DNA from: CAKKQX01 sp963734595
Lineage (GTDB): Bacteria; Pseudomonadota; Gammaproteobacteria; Burkholderiales; SG8-41
Direction: 5' to 3'
Assembly (NCBI GenBank): GCA_963734595.1
Contig: CAVTHV010000017.1
Coordinates: 69,132-133,131, forward strand
Length of the DNA stretch: 64,000 bases
Under the pieces are notes generated by a model, which ran no database searches, was not told the DNA's origin, and saw only the letters and a program-made list of their open reading frames with translations. Each line of letters opens with the position of its first letter. Within the stretch, counting starts at the first letter, position 1. Made by a program: the position numbers and the translations under genes. Positions 9,411-18,885 of the stretch are shown one piece after another.

Positions 9411-10395
9411 ATGAAAACCAGGAAATTTCTTTTTCTCGGCGCAGCACTGGTGGTTGCGTGCAGCGCGGCTGTTGCACAGGCGGCAGATGCGGCCAAAAAT
9501 TATCCGAGCCGGCCGATCCGCCTCATCATGCCCAACGCGCCGGGCAGCTCGGCCGACACCATAGGACGCATCGTCGCCGCCAAGCTCGGCGATGCGCTCG
9601 GTCAGCAGATCGTGGTGGACAACCGGGCGGGCGCGGGCGGGGTCCTGGGGCTGGAAATCGGCAAGAATGCAAATCCGGACGGCTACACGCTGATCACGAC
9701 CTCGCTTTCCGCGCTGACCGTATCGCCGCACATCCGCAAGAATATGCCGTACGATCCGATCAAGGATTTCGAATACGTTGCGCTTGTATTCGCGCCAGGG
9801 CAATGTACTGGTGGTTAATCCCGGCCTGCCGATCAAAAGCGTGAAAGAGTTGATCGATTACGCGCGGGCCAAGCAAGGGAAGATCAACATGGCCTCGGCG
9901 GGATCGGGCTCGCAGAGCCATCTCAACGGCACGGCCCTGATGATGGCGGCCGGCTTCACTTCGCTGCACGTGCCGTACAAGGGCGGCGGCCCCTCGATGG
10001 CGGCGGTGGTGGCAGGGGAGTCGCAATGGGCCATTGCACCGGCCGCGGCCATGATGACGCTGGTCCGGGGCGGGCGGCTGCGCGCTCTCGGGCACAGCCT
10101 GCCCCAGCGTACGCCGCTGCTGGGCGACATGCCGGCGATCGCGGAAACGGTGCCGGGTTTCCATTACGTCGCTTTTTCGGGATTTCTCGCGCCGAAGGGG
10201 GTGCCCAAGTCCGTCCTCGAGAAGATACGCGCGACCGTGGCCAAGGTTGTCAGCACCCAGGAAATCCGGGAACAGTTTGCATTGCAGGGCTCGGAACCGG
10301 CGACCGGCACTCCCGAGGAGTTCCGCAAAGCGGTGCAGCAGGAACTCATCGAGACGGGCAAGCTCGTCAAGGCGATTGGGCTCAAATCCGAATGA
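9411..10395 (+). CDS. TctC/Bug tripartite tricarboxylate receptor, one frameshift
   Basis: A periplasmic receptor of about 327 aa with a signal peptide ending near VAQAADA. Family motifs: YPSRPIRLIMPN, DNRAGAGGVLGLE, PDGYT, YDPIKDFEYVAL, VPYKGGG. GGAGGG precedes the ATG. A one-base insertion near 9786 (CTTGTATTC, best read as one extra T giving CTG TAT) breaks the frame, and the second half continues as YSRQGNVLVVNPGLP. It is an orphan receptor followed by a YciI-like gene and another receptor. Confidence 0.88.
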
Positions 10396-10432
10396 CCAGC
10401 CGGGTGTAGCGCGCGGCCGGAGCAGGTGACAA

Positions 10433-10735
10433 ATGCTATACGCGATCCTCACCGAGGATGTCCCGGATTCCTCATCGAAGCGGGCAGCGGCCCGCGCCGC
10501 GCATATGAAACGGATGTCGGAGATGCAGGACGCGGGCAGGATCGTCATATCGGGACCCTGTCTCGCGACCGACAGCCCCGATTCCCTTTCCGCCGGTTTC
10601 TGGGGCAGCGTCATCATCGCGGAATTCGAGTCGCTGGAAGCAGCCAGGGCCTGGGCCGACGCTGATCCGTATGTTGCCGGAGGCGTGTGGTCCAAGGTCA
10701 CGGTCAAGCCGTTTCACAAGGGATTTCCGAAGTGA
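10433..10735 (+). CDS. YciI-like family protein
   Basis: A 100-aa small cytoplasmic protein with a ferredoxin-like alpha+beta fold of the YCII superfamily. The conserved His of the N-terminal part (AARAAHMKRM) and the C-terminal ADADPYVAGGVW motif are present. Family members include muconolactone-isomerase-like and dehydrochlorination enzymes, but most are uncharacterised. GGAGCAGG precedes the ATG. Its place between two TctC genes suggests an accessory step in the same catabolic region. Confidence 0.83.
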   Translation: MLYAILTEDVPDSSSKRAAARAAHMKRMSEMQDAGRIVISGPCLATDSPDSLSAGFWGSVIIAEFESLEAARAWADADPYVAGGVWSKVTVKPFHKGFPK

Positions 10736-10754
10736 CTCGAACGCTATCGGAGGA

Positions 10755-11726
10755 ATGCCGCGTTCTGCGGCCCCGGTTTTCGCAATCGAGTTGTGCATTT
10801 TGAGTTCTGGTGCAGGATCCGTGACCGATGTGTACCCGTTGAAGCCGGTGCGCTATATCGTGCCGTTCGGCGACGGGCCTACCGCGACGCAGGCACACTG
10901 GCTGGCCCGGCGCCTCGGTCCGGTGCTGGGCCAGCCGGTGGTGGTAGAGACGCATCCGGGCGCGAGTGGCATGACCGGTACCGCGCTGGTGGCCGCGGCA
11001 GCGCCGGACGGTTACACGCTGCTCGCTGCCAATCCTGGCCCGCTCACTGTCGCGCCCAATCTCCGCCGCAATGTCGCCTACGATTCCCTGCGGGATTTTT
11101 CTCCGGTCGTGCTGATGGCGACGGTTGCGAGTGTTGTTGCCGTGCACGCCCGTGTGCCGGCACACGATCTCAACGAATTCATCGCGCTGGCCCGCGCACA
11201 GCCCGGCAGATTGCGTTACGGTTCGCCCGGCGTGGGCACCGTCGGCCATCTCGCGCTCGAACTGTTTCAGCATCTTGGCGGGATCCGGATGACACACCTG
11301 CCGCGGGAAGGCTTGTCCGAGGCGATTCCCGATCTGATCGCGGGTCTGTTCGAGGTGCTGGTCATACCGGTGCCGGACGCGCGCCCGCTGGCGCAGGACG
11401 GCAGGATACGCGCGCTGGCCGTCACCAAACGCGCGCGTTGCGCATCGTGGCCCGAACTGCCAACCGTGGAGGAAGCGGGTGTGGCCGGCTTCGAATCGTT
11501 CAACTGGAACGGGGTGGCGGCGCCCGCGGGGACGCCGCCGCATATCGTGGAGCGCATCAACGCCGGGATCAATGGCGTTCTGCAGTCAGCTGAGGGCCGA
11601 GAATACTTTGCCGGCAATGGTTACGACATCTCTGGAGGCACGCCCGGGGCATTCGGCGCGTTTCTCCGATCCGAATATGAAAAATGGGGCAAGGTGGCGC
11701 ACCTTGCCGGAATTGCGACGAAGTGA
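10755..11726 (+). CDS. TctC/Bug receptor with atypical N-terminus
   Basis: A receptor of about 323 aa: YPLKPVRYIVPF, THPGASGMTGTA, PDGYT and YDSLRDFSPV are family signatures. The usual signal peptide is poor: from the ATG at 10755 (GGAGGA one base upstream, unusually close) the leader is MPRSAAPVFAIELCILSSGA. The ligand-binding loops are more diverged than in the neighbours (THLPREG in place of VPYKGG; FGDGPTATQ near the start). It is uninterrupted. The start could also be the GTG in front of TDVYPLKP, which would leave it without a leader. Confidence 0.8.
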   Translation: MPRSAAPVFAIELCILSSGAGSVTDVYPLKPVRYIVPFGDGPTATQAHWLARRLGPVLGQPVVVETHPGASGMTGTALVAAAAPDGYTLLAANPGPLTVAPNLRRNVAYDSLRDFSPVVLMATVASVVAVHARVPAHDLNEFIALARAQPGRLRYGSPGVGTVGHLALELFQHLGGIRMTHLPREGLSEAIPDLIAGLFEVLVIPVPDARPLAQDGRIRALAVTKRARCASWPELPTVEEAGVAGFESFNWNGVAAPAGTPPHIVERINAGINGVLQSAEGREYFAGNGYDISGGTPGAFGAFLRSEYEKWGKVAHLAGIATK

Positions 11727-11947
11727 TTGAAAGGGGAACAACAAAACGCAGACGCAACGGCATGGCCGCATCGTCAGGTCCAGAATGCGAACGTTAACAA
11801 TCCGGAAAAGATTCACGCATCAGCCGGTGCGCGGAGTAAAATTTTGGTTCGCTGCAGGAGCGCGCGTCTGCAACAATTTGCAGGATAAGACCCGACCGCC
11901 GCTCGCGGCCTGGCTGGTTGAAACACTGAGACGATAAGGATAGAAAA

Positions 11948-13107
11948 ATGGCACAAAAAGCAAAAAAACGCATTCCGGTGAAAAAAGCGAAACGTGCCGC
12001 GCCAGCGCGACGCGCGCGCGCCAAGGCGCCGGCGCAGGAGTTCGTGAGCCTGCAGGAGATCGTTCTGGCGGCGCGCCGCAAGCTGCCGCAGGATCTGTGG
12101 AACCATCTGTCGGGCGGGGCCGACTCCGAGACGACGCTGCTCAGGAACCGGCTCGGCGCTCGACAGCCTGGCGCTGCGCCAGCGCGTGCTGGTGGACGTG
12201 CGGCACATCGACATTTCCACGACCCTGCTGGGCCAGAAGCTGACCAGCCCGGTATTCCTCGCGCCGGTCGGCGGATTCGTGGGTTTTGTGGATCCGGTGG
12301 AGGGCGCGTGCCCGGTCGCCCGCGCCGCCGTCGCGCATGGCACGACGGCTTTTATCAGCACGGCGGCCAAGCCGGGCCTCGAGGCGATTGCGGCATCGGT
12401 CAATGAACCGCTCATTTTCCAGCTGTACGTGCGGGCCGACCGCAAGTGGGTCGAGGACATTCTCGACCGCGTGAAGGCGGCCGGTTATCGCGCGCTCTGC
12501 GTGTGCGTGGACCGCAATTACTACGGACGCCGCGAGCGCGACATCATCAGCCGCGCCAACGTGCGCGAGGGTTTCGGCGATCCGCAGCTACCAGATGGGC
12601 CTCAAGTGGAGCGATCTCGTCTGGATGAAGGAACGCATCAAGCTGCCGCTCATCGTCAAGGGCGTCGCCACCGCGGAGGACGCGAAGCTGTCGATCGAGC
12701 ACGGCGCCGATGTCGTCTACGTCTCGAACCACGGCGGGCGCCAGCTCGATCACGCGCAGGGCACCATCGAAGTGCTGCCGGAAGTCGTGGAAGCGGTGGA
12801 CGGCCGCGCCGAGATCCTGTGGGACGGCGGGGTGCTGCGCGGCACCGACGTCGTGAAGGCGCTCAGCCTCGGCGCGCGCGCGGTCGGCGTGGGCAAGATG
12901 CTCGGCTGGGCGCTCGCGGCGAATGGCGAGGCGGGCCTGAAACGGATGCTCGAACTGATGGACCTCGAGGTTCGCACCGCGATGGGATTGATGGGCGTCA
13001 CTTCGCTTTCGCAGCTCAACCCGTCCTGGGTGCGCCCCGCGCAGCCGGTGCGCCCGGCAAGCCAGACCAACAGCTATCCGTGGTTTGAAAATCAAGTGAT
13101 TAAGTGA
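11948..13107 (+). CDS. FMN-dependent alpha-hydroxyacid oxidase family protein, two frameshifts
   Basis: About 385 aa, a TIM-barrel flavoenzyme of the glycolate oxidase/lactate dehydrogenase/mandelate dehydrogenase family. The active-site SNHGGRQLDH (catalytic His and Arg), the Lys in PLIVKGVA and the FMN-phosphate loop ILWDGGVLRG are intact. The N-terminus carries an unusual Lys/Ala/Arg-rich tail of about 30 residues before the family start (SLQEIVLAARRKLP). One-base insertions near 12155 and 12588 split it. It would oxidise a 2-hydroxyacid to a 2-oxoacid, consistent with nearby carboxylate receptors. Confidence 0.86.
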
Positions 13108-13199
13108 ATGGTGATGAGGTAATTCAGTTGCCGACCACGTTGCTGCACAATTCCCAATCACTCAATCACTCAATCACTCAATCACATCATCAATCCCTC
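13107..13199. repeat. Octamer-period tandem repeat (family B, copy 3)
   Basis: Four tandem copies of AATCACTC lie at 13157-13187, followed by degenerate ATCACATCATC and CCCTCATG. The 5' part (TGATTAAGTGAATGGTGATGAGG) overlaps the stop codon of the upstream gene and resembles the TGATGAG units of the other copies. The repeat runs to the start codon of the next gene and contains no stop in that frame. Confidence 0.75.
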
Positions 13200-14387
13200 A
13201 TGACCAATAACGCCAACCCGTTACAGCTGGATCCCAAACTCGCCGCCATTCTGGCTCAGGAATATCCGCGGTTTTCCGAAGCGGAATACGCGCGCCGGCA
13301 CAAGCTGCTTGGCGAGGTGATGGCGAAAGCCGGCGTCGATCACCTGCTGGTGGTGACCGATCATCGCACCGGCAACGCGCCACAATGGGTCACCGGCTGG
13401 CCCGGCACGGTCGAGGCTTACGTCATATTCAAGCCGGGCGAGAAGATGGTCATGCACATGGAGTGGTACAACCACTTCCCGCTCGGCAAAAAGATCGCGA
13501 AGACGACGGACGTGCGCTGGGGCGAGCACAAGGGGCTGGCCAAGACCATCGAGGAACTCAAGCGCCGCGGCGCGAAGCGCGTCGGCATCATGGGGCCGCT
13601 GGTGGTCGGCAAGTACCGCCAGCTCGAGGAGCATTTTCAGATGGTCGGGCTCGACGCGGAATACGTGAAGCTGCGCATGATCAAGTCCGAAGAGGAGATC
13701 GACTGGCTCAGGATCGGCGCCGCATTCAGCGACGCCGGTTTCGCCGCGCTGCTCGCCGGCACGCGTCCCGGCCTCACCGAGCGCGAGCTCGGCAACATCG
13801 TCGAGCGCGCCTACGTCGGCCATGGCGGCACGACCATGATCCACTACATCGGCCGCACTTCGATGGCGAATCCGCATATCTTCGTGCCGCCGCAGCACCA
13901 TTCGCCGCGCAAGGTGGAGAACGGCGACGTGATTTTCTGCGAGCTGTCCGCGTTTTTCTGGGATTACCCGGGGCAGGTGCTGCGCACGTTCACGGTCGGG
14001 GCCGATCCGACGCCGCTCTACCGCGACCTGCACGCGACGGCGGAGGCCGCGTTCGATGCGGTCACCAAAGTGGTGCGCCACGGCACGACGATGCCGGAGA
14101 TCATCGAGGCCGCGGGCGTGATCGAAAACAACGGCTTCACCGTGTGCGACGACCTGATGCACGGTTTCGGCGGCGGCTACTGGCCGCCGGTGCTGGGCGC
14201 GAAAAGCCGGCCGGCGGGGCCGCTGCCGGACATGACGCTGCAGGAGAACATGACGGTGGTGGTGCAGCCCAACGTGATCACGAAGGAACAGACGGCGGGC
14301 GTGCAGGTGGGGGAACTGATCCGGATTACGAAGACCGGGTTCGAGAAACTGCATAACACGCCGCGCGGGTTTTTCCGCGCGGGCTGA
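13200..14387 (+). CDS. M24 (pita-bread fold) protein, metal ligands largely replaced
   Basis: About 395 aa from the ATG at 13200. The frame is open upstream to 13104, but that stretch is repeat DNA. N-terminal creatinase domain, then M24 domain. At the metal positions the first Asp reads FCELSAFF, the second reads PGQVLRTF, the His is kept in LMHGFGGGYW, the next Glu reads VVQPNVIT and the last Glu is kept in VGELIRIT. It is only distantly related to the M24 protein at 8055 but shares the loss of the dimetal centre. It is probably a hydrolase or lyase of a small N-containing substrate. Confidence 0.82.
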   Translation: MTNNANPLQLDPKLAAILAQEYPRFSEAEYARRHKLLGEVMAKAGVDHLLVVTDHRTGNAPQWVTGWPGTVEAYVIFKPGEKMVMHMEWYNHFPLGKKIAKTTDVRWGEHKGLAKTIEELKRRGAKRVGIMGPLVVGKYRQLEEHFQMVGLDAEYVKLRMIKSEEEIDWLRIGAAFSDAGFAALLAGTRPGLTERELGNIVERAYVGHGGTTMIHYIGRTSMANPHIFVPPQHHSPRKVENGDVIFCELSAFFWDYPGQVLRTFTVGADPTPLYRDLHATAEAAFDAVTKVVRHGTTMPEIIEAAGVIENNGFTVCDDLMHGFGGGYWPPVLGAKSRPAGPLPDMTLQENMTVVVQPNVITKEQTAGVQVGELIRITKTGFEKLHNTPRGFFRAG

Positions 14388-14396
14388 ACTTCAAAA

Positions 14397-14520
14397 AAAG
14401 CATGAACGCGAAGGACGCAAAGGTTCGCAAAGGCGCGAAGGAAAGCCAAAAGCTGAGACACAGAGGACACAGAGGACACGAAGGAAAAGCGAATTACTAA
14501 AAAATATAATAAAAACAACG
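14397..14520. repeat. Nonamer-period intergenic repeat with AT-rich tail (family A, copy 1)
   Basis: Starting at AAAGCATGAACGCGAAGGAC there are 9-base units of type CGCGAAGGA/CGCAAAGGT followed by ACACAGAGG twice in tandem and ACACGAAGG, ending in the AT-rich string ATAATAAAAACAACG. The first 28 bases are nearly identical to the copy at 43.9 kb. The remainder of the gap to 14700 (about 180 bp) shows no gene and no further clear signal. Confidence 0.75.
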
Positions 14521-14700
14521 TATTACGATGATATTCAAGAGGGATTGGGTTGCTGGATCTCTGAACAGTTCTTCGTGCAAATTCCGTTTCGCAGGCCGTG
14601 CACGGAGGTAAATTCATCCTGTTCGTTTAACATACAGGGGCAAAGTTTCAAGTGGGGAATAATCGATAACGCTGATCACGTTCCAAGGAGGAGTATAAAA

Positions 14701-15686
14701 ATGAGTTACGCTGCGCAAATCCTGTCGATTGCTGTCCGTTCTGGTTGGCATGGCTCTGTGTCCCGCTGTATCTTTCGGTCAGGCGTCCGCCCTGCCGAAC
14801 AAACCCGTGCGTATCGTCGTTCCCAATGCGGCCGCCGGACCCAACGACCTGGTAGGCCGTCTGATCGCGCCCAAATTGAGCGAAACGATCGGCCAGAACG
14901 TGATCGTGGACAATCGTCCGAGCGCCAACGGCGTGATCGGCGCGGAATACGTCGCGCGCGCGGTGGCGGACGGCACGGTTCTCGCCGTGGGCAACTCCGG
15001 CACCCACGCCGTCAACTTCACGCTCTACAAGAAGCCGAGTTACGATCCCGTCAAGGATTTCGCGCCGATCACCGAGGTCATCTTCAGCGGCCTGGTGCTG
15101 GTCGCCAACCCCTCGGTCAAGGCCAATAACGTCAGGGAACTCATCGACGAAGCCAAGCGCGCGCCGGGCAAGCTCAATATCGCGGTCGCCGGCGCGACGG
15201 GCGAGATCGCCGGCAACCTGATCAAGCTGCAGGGGAAAGTCGATCTGAACAACATTCCGTACAAGGGCGGCGCGCCCGCGGTGACCGCCGTGCTCTCGAA
15301 TGAATCGCAGCTGGTGCTGACCCTCTATTCGAGCCTCAAAGGGCCGATCGACGCCGGCAAGTTGAAGCCGATCGGCGTGACCAGCTCGCAGCGCGATCCG
15401 CAATCTTCCCAACGTGCCGACGGTGGCCGAGAGCGGGCTCGACGGCTACCAGGTCGAATTCTGGGTCGGATTCTTCGCGCCCGCGAAGACGCCCGCGGCG
15501 ACCGTGCAGGCGCTGAACCGGGAAATCGTGCGCATCGTCAATCTGCCTGAAATCAAGAATCGCCTGACCAGCCTCGGCTACGAAGTCGTGGGGAGCACGC
15601 CGGAGCAGTTCGCCGAGCGCGTGCGGCGCGATACCGAGAAGTATCGCAAGATCATCCTCGACTCCGGAATGCAGCAGCTGGATTGA
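14701..15686 (+). CDS. TctC/Bug tripartite tricarboxylate receptor, two frameshifts
   Basis: A periplasmic receptor of about 327 aa. AGGAGG lies just upstream of the ATG at 14701. A one-base insertion near 14728 splits the signal peptide (restored: LSVLVGMALCPAVSFGQA), and another near 15401 precedes NLPNVPTVAESGLDGYQ. Core motifs: LPNKPVRIVVPN, DNRPSANGVIGAE, YDPVKDFAPITE, IPYKGGAPA. The two errors fit plus-one calls. Orphan receptor; its ligand is unknown. Confidence 0.87.
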
Positions 15687-15692
15687 TCGCGC

Positions 15693-15718
15693 GGCCGGGG
15701 GAGGGCGCTCCCCCGGCC
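15693..15718 (+). terminator. Perfect 11-bp GC hairpin after TctC gene
   Basis: GGCCGGGGGAG pairs perfectly with CTCCCCCGGCC around a GGCG loop, 7 bp after the receptor stop codon. There is no U-tract, so it is either an mRNA 3'-end stabiliser or a terminator needing extra factors. Confidence 0.5.
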
Positions 15719-15960
15719 ATGAATGGATCGAATTACCCGCCGACCCCCGGCGAGCAGTGCGCCCTGGCGGATCTTGTGTGCCGGCTTACGAAATCCCTGC
15801 CTTCCTGCAAACCCGGTCGCGCGATCCGGTATTAGGGTTTTCCCTAATAGCGACTCGAATCGGTTGCTGTATCGTCACCCCAAGAAATGGGGGCGGTTTC
15901 GAACCCCGCGGCACGACGAAAAAGAATACATTCGCTGGTTGCAAAAAAGGGAGGGGGCAC

Positions 15961-16440
15961 ATGAGTCAGTCCGTCATCACGACGCTTACCATCAACGGCA
16001 AGCATCACATCGTCAACGCGCAACCCGATACGCCGCTGTTGTGGGTGCTGCGCGAGCAACTCAAGCTCACGGGCACCAAGTATGGCTGCGGCGTCGGACA
16101 ATGCGGCGCCTGCACCGTGCACATCGACGGCAAGCCCAATTACGCGTGCCTGAATCCGATCAAGGATCTCGAGGGGCGCAGCGTCACCACCATCGAGGGC
16201 CTGTCGCCCGATTCCAGCCATCCGCTGCAGAAGGCGTGGCTCGCCGAACAGACGTGCCGCAGTGCGGCTACTGCCAGTCGGGGCAGATCATGCGCGCCGC
16301 CGGCCTGCTCAAGGAAAATTCCAATCCGACGCCGGCAGGAAATCGTCGAGTACATGACTCCGAACATCTGCCGCTGCGGGACTTATGTGCGGATCGCGCG
16401 CGCCATCGAACGCGCGGCGAAGGAAGGGGGAGCGGCATGA
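15961..16440 (+). CDS. (2Fe-2S)-binding subunit of a molybdopterin hydroxylase, two compensating frameshifts
   Basis: About 158 aa, small subunit of the xanthine oxidase family, isoquinoline 1-oxidoreductase alpha type. The plant-type cluster motif GCGVGQCGACTVH is intact. The second cluster motif is visible after frame correction as VPQCGYCQSGQIM and CRCGTYVRI. A shift near 16253 (one base missing or two added) and a one-base insertion near 16331 offset each other. GGGAGGGGG precedes the ATG. It pairs with the large subunit immediately downstream; no FAD subunit is present, which is typical of the isoquinoline/aldehyde type. Confidence 0.87.
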   Translation: MSQSVITTLTINGKHHIVNAQPDTPLLWVLREQLKLTGTKYGCGVGQCGACTVHIDGKPNYACLNPIKDLEGRSVTTIEGLSPDSSHPLQKAWLAEQTCRSAATASRGRSCAPPACSRKIPIRRRQEIVEYMTPNICRCGTYVRIARAIERAAKEGGAA

Positions 16441-16537
16441 GCTACCTGACGAGGGGCCCCAGCATGGGGATCGGCAGCAAAGCGAGTGCCGCTTGCCACC
16501 GACACGCATCGGCTGGATATACCAATCCGTAACGGAG

Positions 16538-18798
16538 GTGGCAGAGCACTGACAAGCCGCGGCAGGCTGAGGCGGCAGTTTCCAACCCAGGCCGGCGCCG
16601 TTTCATGGTCGGCGCGGCCGGTTTCACTTTCGGTATCGCGGCGGGTCTTCCCGGCGTGCTGAAGCTGGCAGGCGGCGAAGCGCAGGCCGCATCGAAAGAC
16701 GTCGTAGTCAATGCGTGGGTCACGCTGTCGACCGACGGCACGGTTGCCATCATGGCGCCGGCCGTCGAGATGGGGCAGGGCTCGCTCACTTCGCTGCCGC
16801 TGATCCTGGCGGAGGAACTCGACGCCGACTGGAGCAGGGTCCGCATCGTGCCCTCGCCCGCGAGCGACAAGATCTACGGCAATCCGATGTTTCGGCGGTC
16901 TGCAATATACGGCGGGCAGCGCCGCCGTCAACGGCTATTACAATAATCTCCGCAAGTTCGGCGCGCAGGTGCGGTATGTGCTGCTCGACAACGCGGCGCG
17001 CCACTGGAACGTGCCGTTCGAGGAGTTGGCGACGCTCCCCGGCGTGGTGGTGCACGAAAAATCCGGGCGGCGCCTGACCTACGGCGAGATCGCGGCGTTC
17101 GCGAAGGTTCCGGCAACCGCGCCGGAGATCACTCCGGACATGCTCAAGAAAACCAGCGACTTCCGCCTGATCGGCAAGGACGTGATGCGGGTCGAATTGC
17201 CGACCAAGGTCAACGGCACCGCGCAGTACAGCATCGACGTGCAGGTGCCGGGCATGCTTTACGGCGCGATTCTGCGTCCCCCGGTCGAAGGCGGCTGCAA
17301 TCGACAAGCTCGACGATTCCGCCGCGCGCGCGGTCGAAGGCGTGGTCGAGATCGTGCGGCTGCCCTATGGCGTCGGCGTGCTCGCCGAGACGCCGTGGGC
17401 CGCGTTCAAGGCCAAGAACGCGCTGAAGGTCACGTGGTCGCGCAATGCCAAGGGCTGGGGCTTTTCCAACGAAAAGGGATTCAAAACCTTCCGGGCCGCG
17501 CGTACGATCTTTCGCGCAAGGGCGTGGCATGGGAAAGCAAAGGCAATGCGCTGGGCGCGATGAGCAAGGCGAAAATGGTGATCGAGGGCGAGTACCGCAG
17601 CGATTACGCCTATCACGCGCAGATGGAGCCGCTGAACTCGGTGGCCTCGGTATCGGCGGCTGGTGACAGCGTGGAAATCTGGTGCGGCACCCAGAGCCAG
17701 ACCATGGCGGTCACCGCGGCGGCCAAGGCGGCCGGCGTAGCGCCCGAACGCGTTATTTTCCACGGCATGCTGCTCGGCGGCGGCTTCGGGCGCCGCGGCA
17801 ACCGCGACGAGGAATTCGTCGTCGACTCGGTGCTGCTGTCGAAGGCGGTGAAGAAGCCGGTCAAGGTGCTGTGGACGCGCGAGGACGACGTGCACAACGG
17901 CCGCTTCCGCCCGCTCTACGTGAACTACATGCGCGCGGGGCTGGACGAATCGGGGCATGTCGTGGCCTGGCACCACCGCGTGGCGTGCGACACGGTGCTG
18001 GCGTTACCAGGATCCCGGTGCGCTACGCCAAGTCGAAGGGCAAGGACAACATCGCGATGCGCGGCACCGAGCTGCCGACCTACAACATCCCGGACCGCCT
18101 GAGCGAAGCGGTGCAGGTGGATACCGGCATGCGCACTTGCGTCGCTGCGCGGGATCGGCGTCGGCCCGAACAAGTTCGCGATCGAGTCTTTTCTCGACGA
18201 GGTTGCCGTCAAGCGCGGCATCGATCCGGTGGCGTTCCGCCTCGAGCTGCTGAAGAATTCGCCGCGCGGCCGCCATGTCGTCGAGGAGGTGGCGAAGATG
18301 GCGGACTGGGGCAGGAAGCGCGAGGGCCGCGGGCTCGGTTTTGCCTACATCGATTACTCGGGCACCCAGCTTGCCGCGGTGGCCGAGGTCTCGGTCGATC
18401 GCGGCACCGGACGAATCCACGTGCACAATTTCTGGACCACCATCGATCCGGGCATCGCGGTGCAGCCGGACAACGTCATCGCGCAGACCGAGAGCTCGAT
18501 CGTCACCGGGCTCGGCCTGGCCCTGACCGAGCACATCACGATAGAGGATGGCGCGGTGAAGGAATCGAACTTCTACGATTACCAGGTCATGCGCATGAGC
18601 GACATGCCGGAAATCCACATCAAGCTCATGCCGACCGACAATCATCCGACCGGCGCCGGGCAGATGGCGACGCCGCTCGTCGCGCCGGCGATCGCCAACG
18701 CCGTGTTCCAGCTCACCGGCGCGCGCGTGCGCCAGACGCCGATGCTGCCCGGGCAGGTGAAGCTCGCATTGCAGGAGGAGGAAACCAGGACCGCGTAA
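16538..18798 (+). CDS. Molybdopterin-binding large subunit, Tat-exported aldehyde/isoquinoline oxidoreductase type, many frameshifts
   Basis: About 750 aa after joining frames. The N-terminus has a twin-arginine leader (RRRFMVGAAGF), placing the enzyme in the periplasm. Moco-domain motifs seen in order: VEMGQGSLTSLP, LLGGGFGRRG, LWTREDDVHNGRFRP, RGIGVGPNKFAIESF, HPTGAGQMATPLVAPA. Frame changes are needed near 16893, 17293, 17505, 18004, 18017, 18138 and probably 16550 at the start; the GTG at 16538 follows GGAG too closely, so the start is uncertain. Every shift restores family sequence, which suggests read error rather than decay. It forms a complex with the Fe-S subunit. Confidence 0.83.
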
Positions 18799-18823
18799 GA
18801 ACAATCCTGGCGCAGCGATGTGT

Positions 18824-18857
18824 GCCGCAGACCCGGAAGGGCTGCGGCATTTTTTTT
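18824..18857 (+). terminator. Rho-independent terminator after the molybdoenzyme genes
   Basis: GCCGCAG-A-CCC pairs with GGG-CTGCGGC around a GGAA tetraloop with one bulged A, and is followed one base later by eight T. It sits 26 bp after the large-subunit stop and 29 bp before the next gene. This is a textbook intrinsic terminator. Confidence 0.92.
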
Positions 18858-18885
18858 GCTGAAAGAAATGTAAAATGAAGTCCGC

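Noticed and set aside
13157..13187. AATCACTC repeats as a CRISPR array
   Set aside because: Units are 8 nt with no spacers.
16437..16532. Short frame starting MSYLTRGPSMGIG as the molybdoenzyme start
   Set aside because: It ends in a stop before the twin-arginine leader and has no family sequence; a shifted GTG start at about 16538 is preferred.
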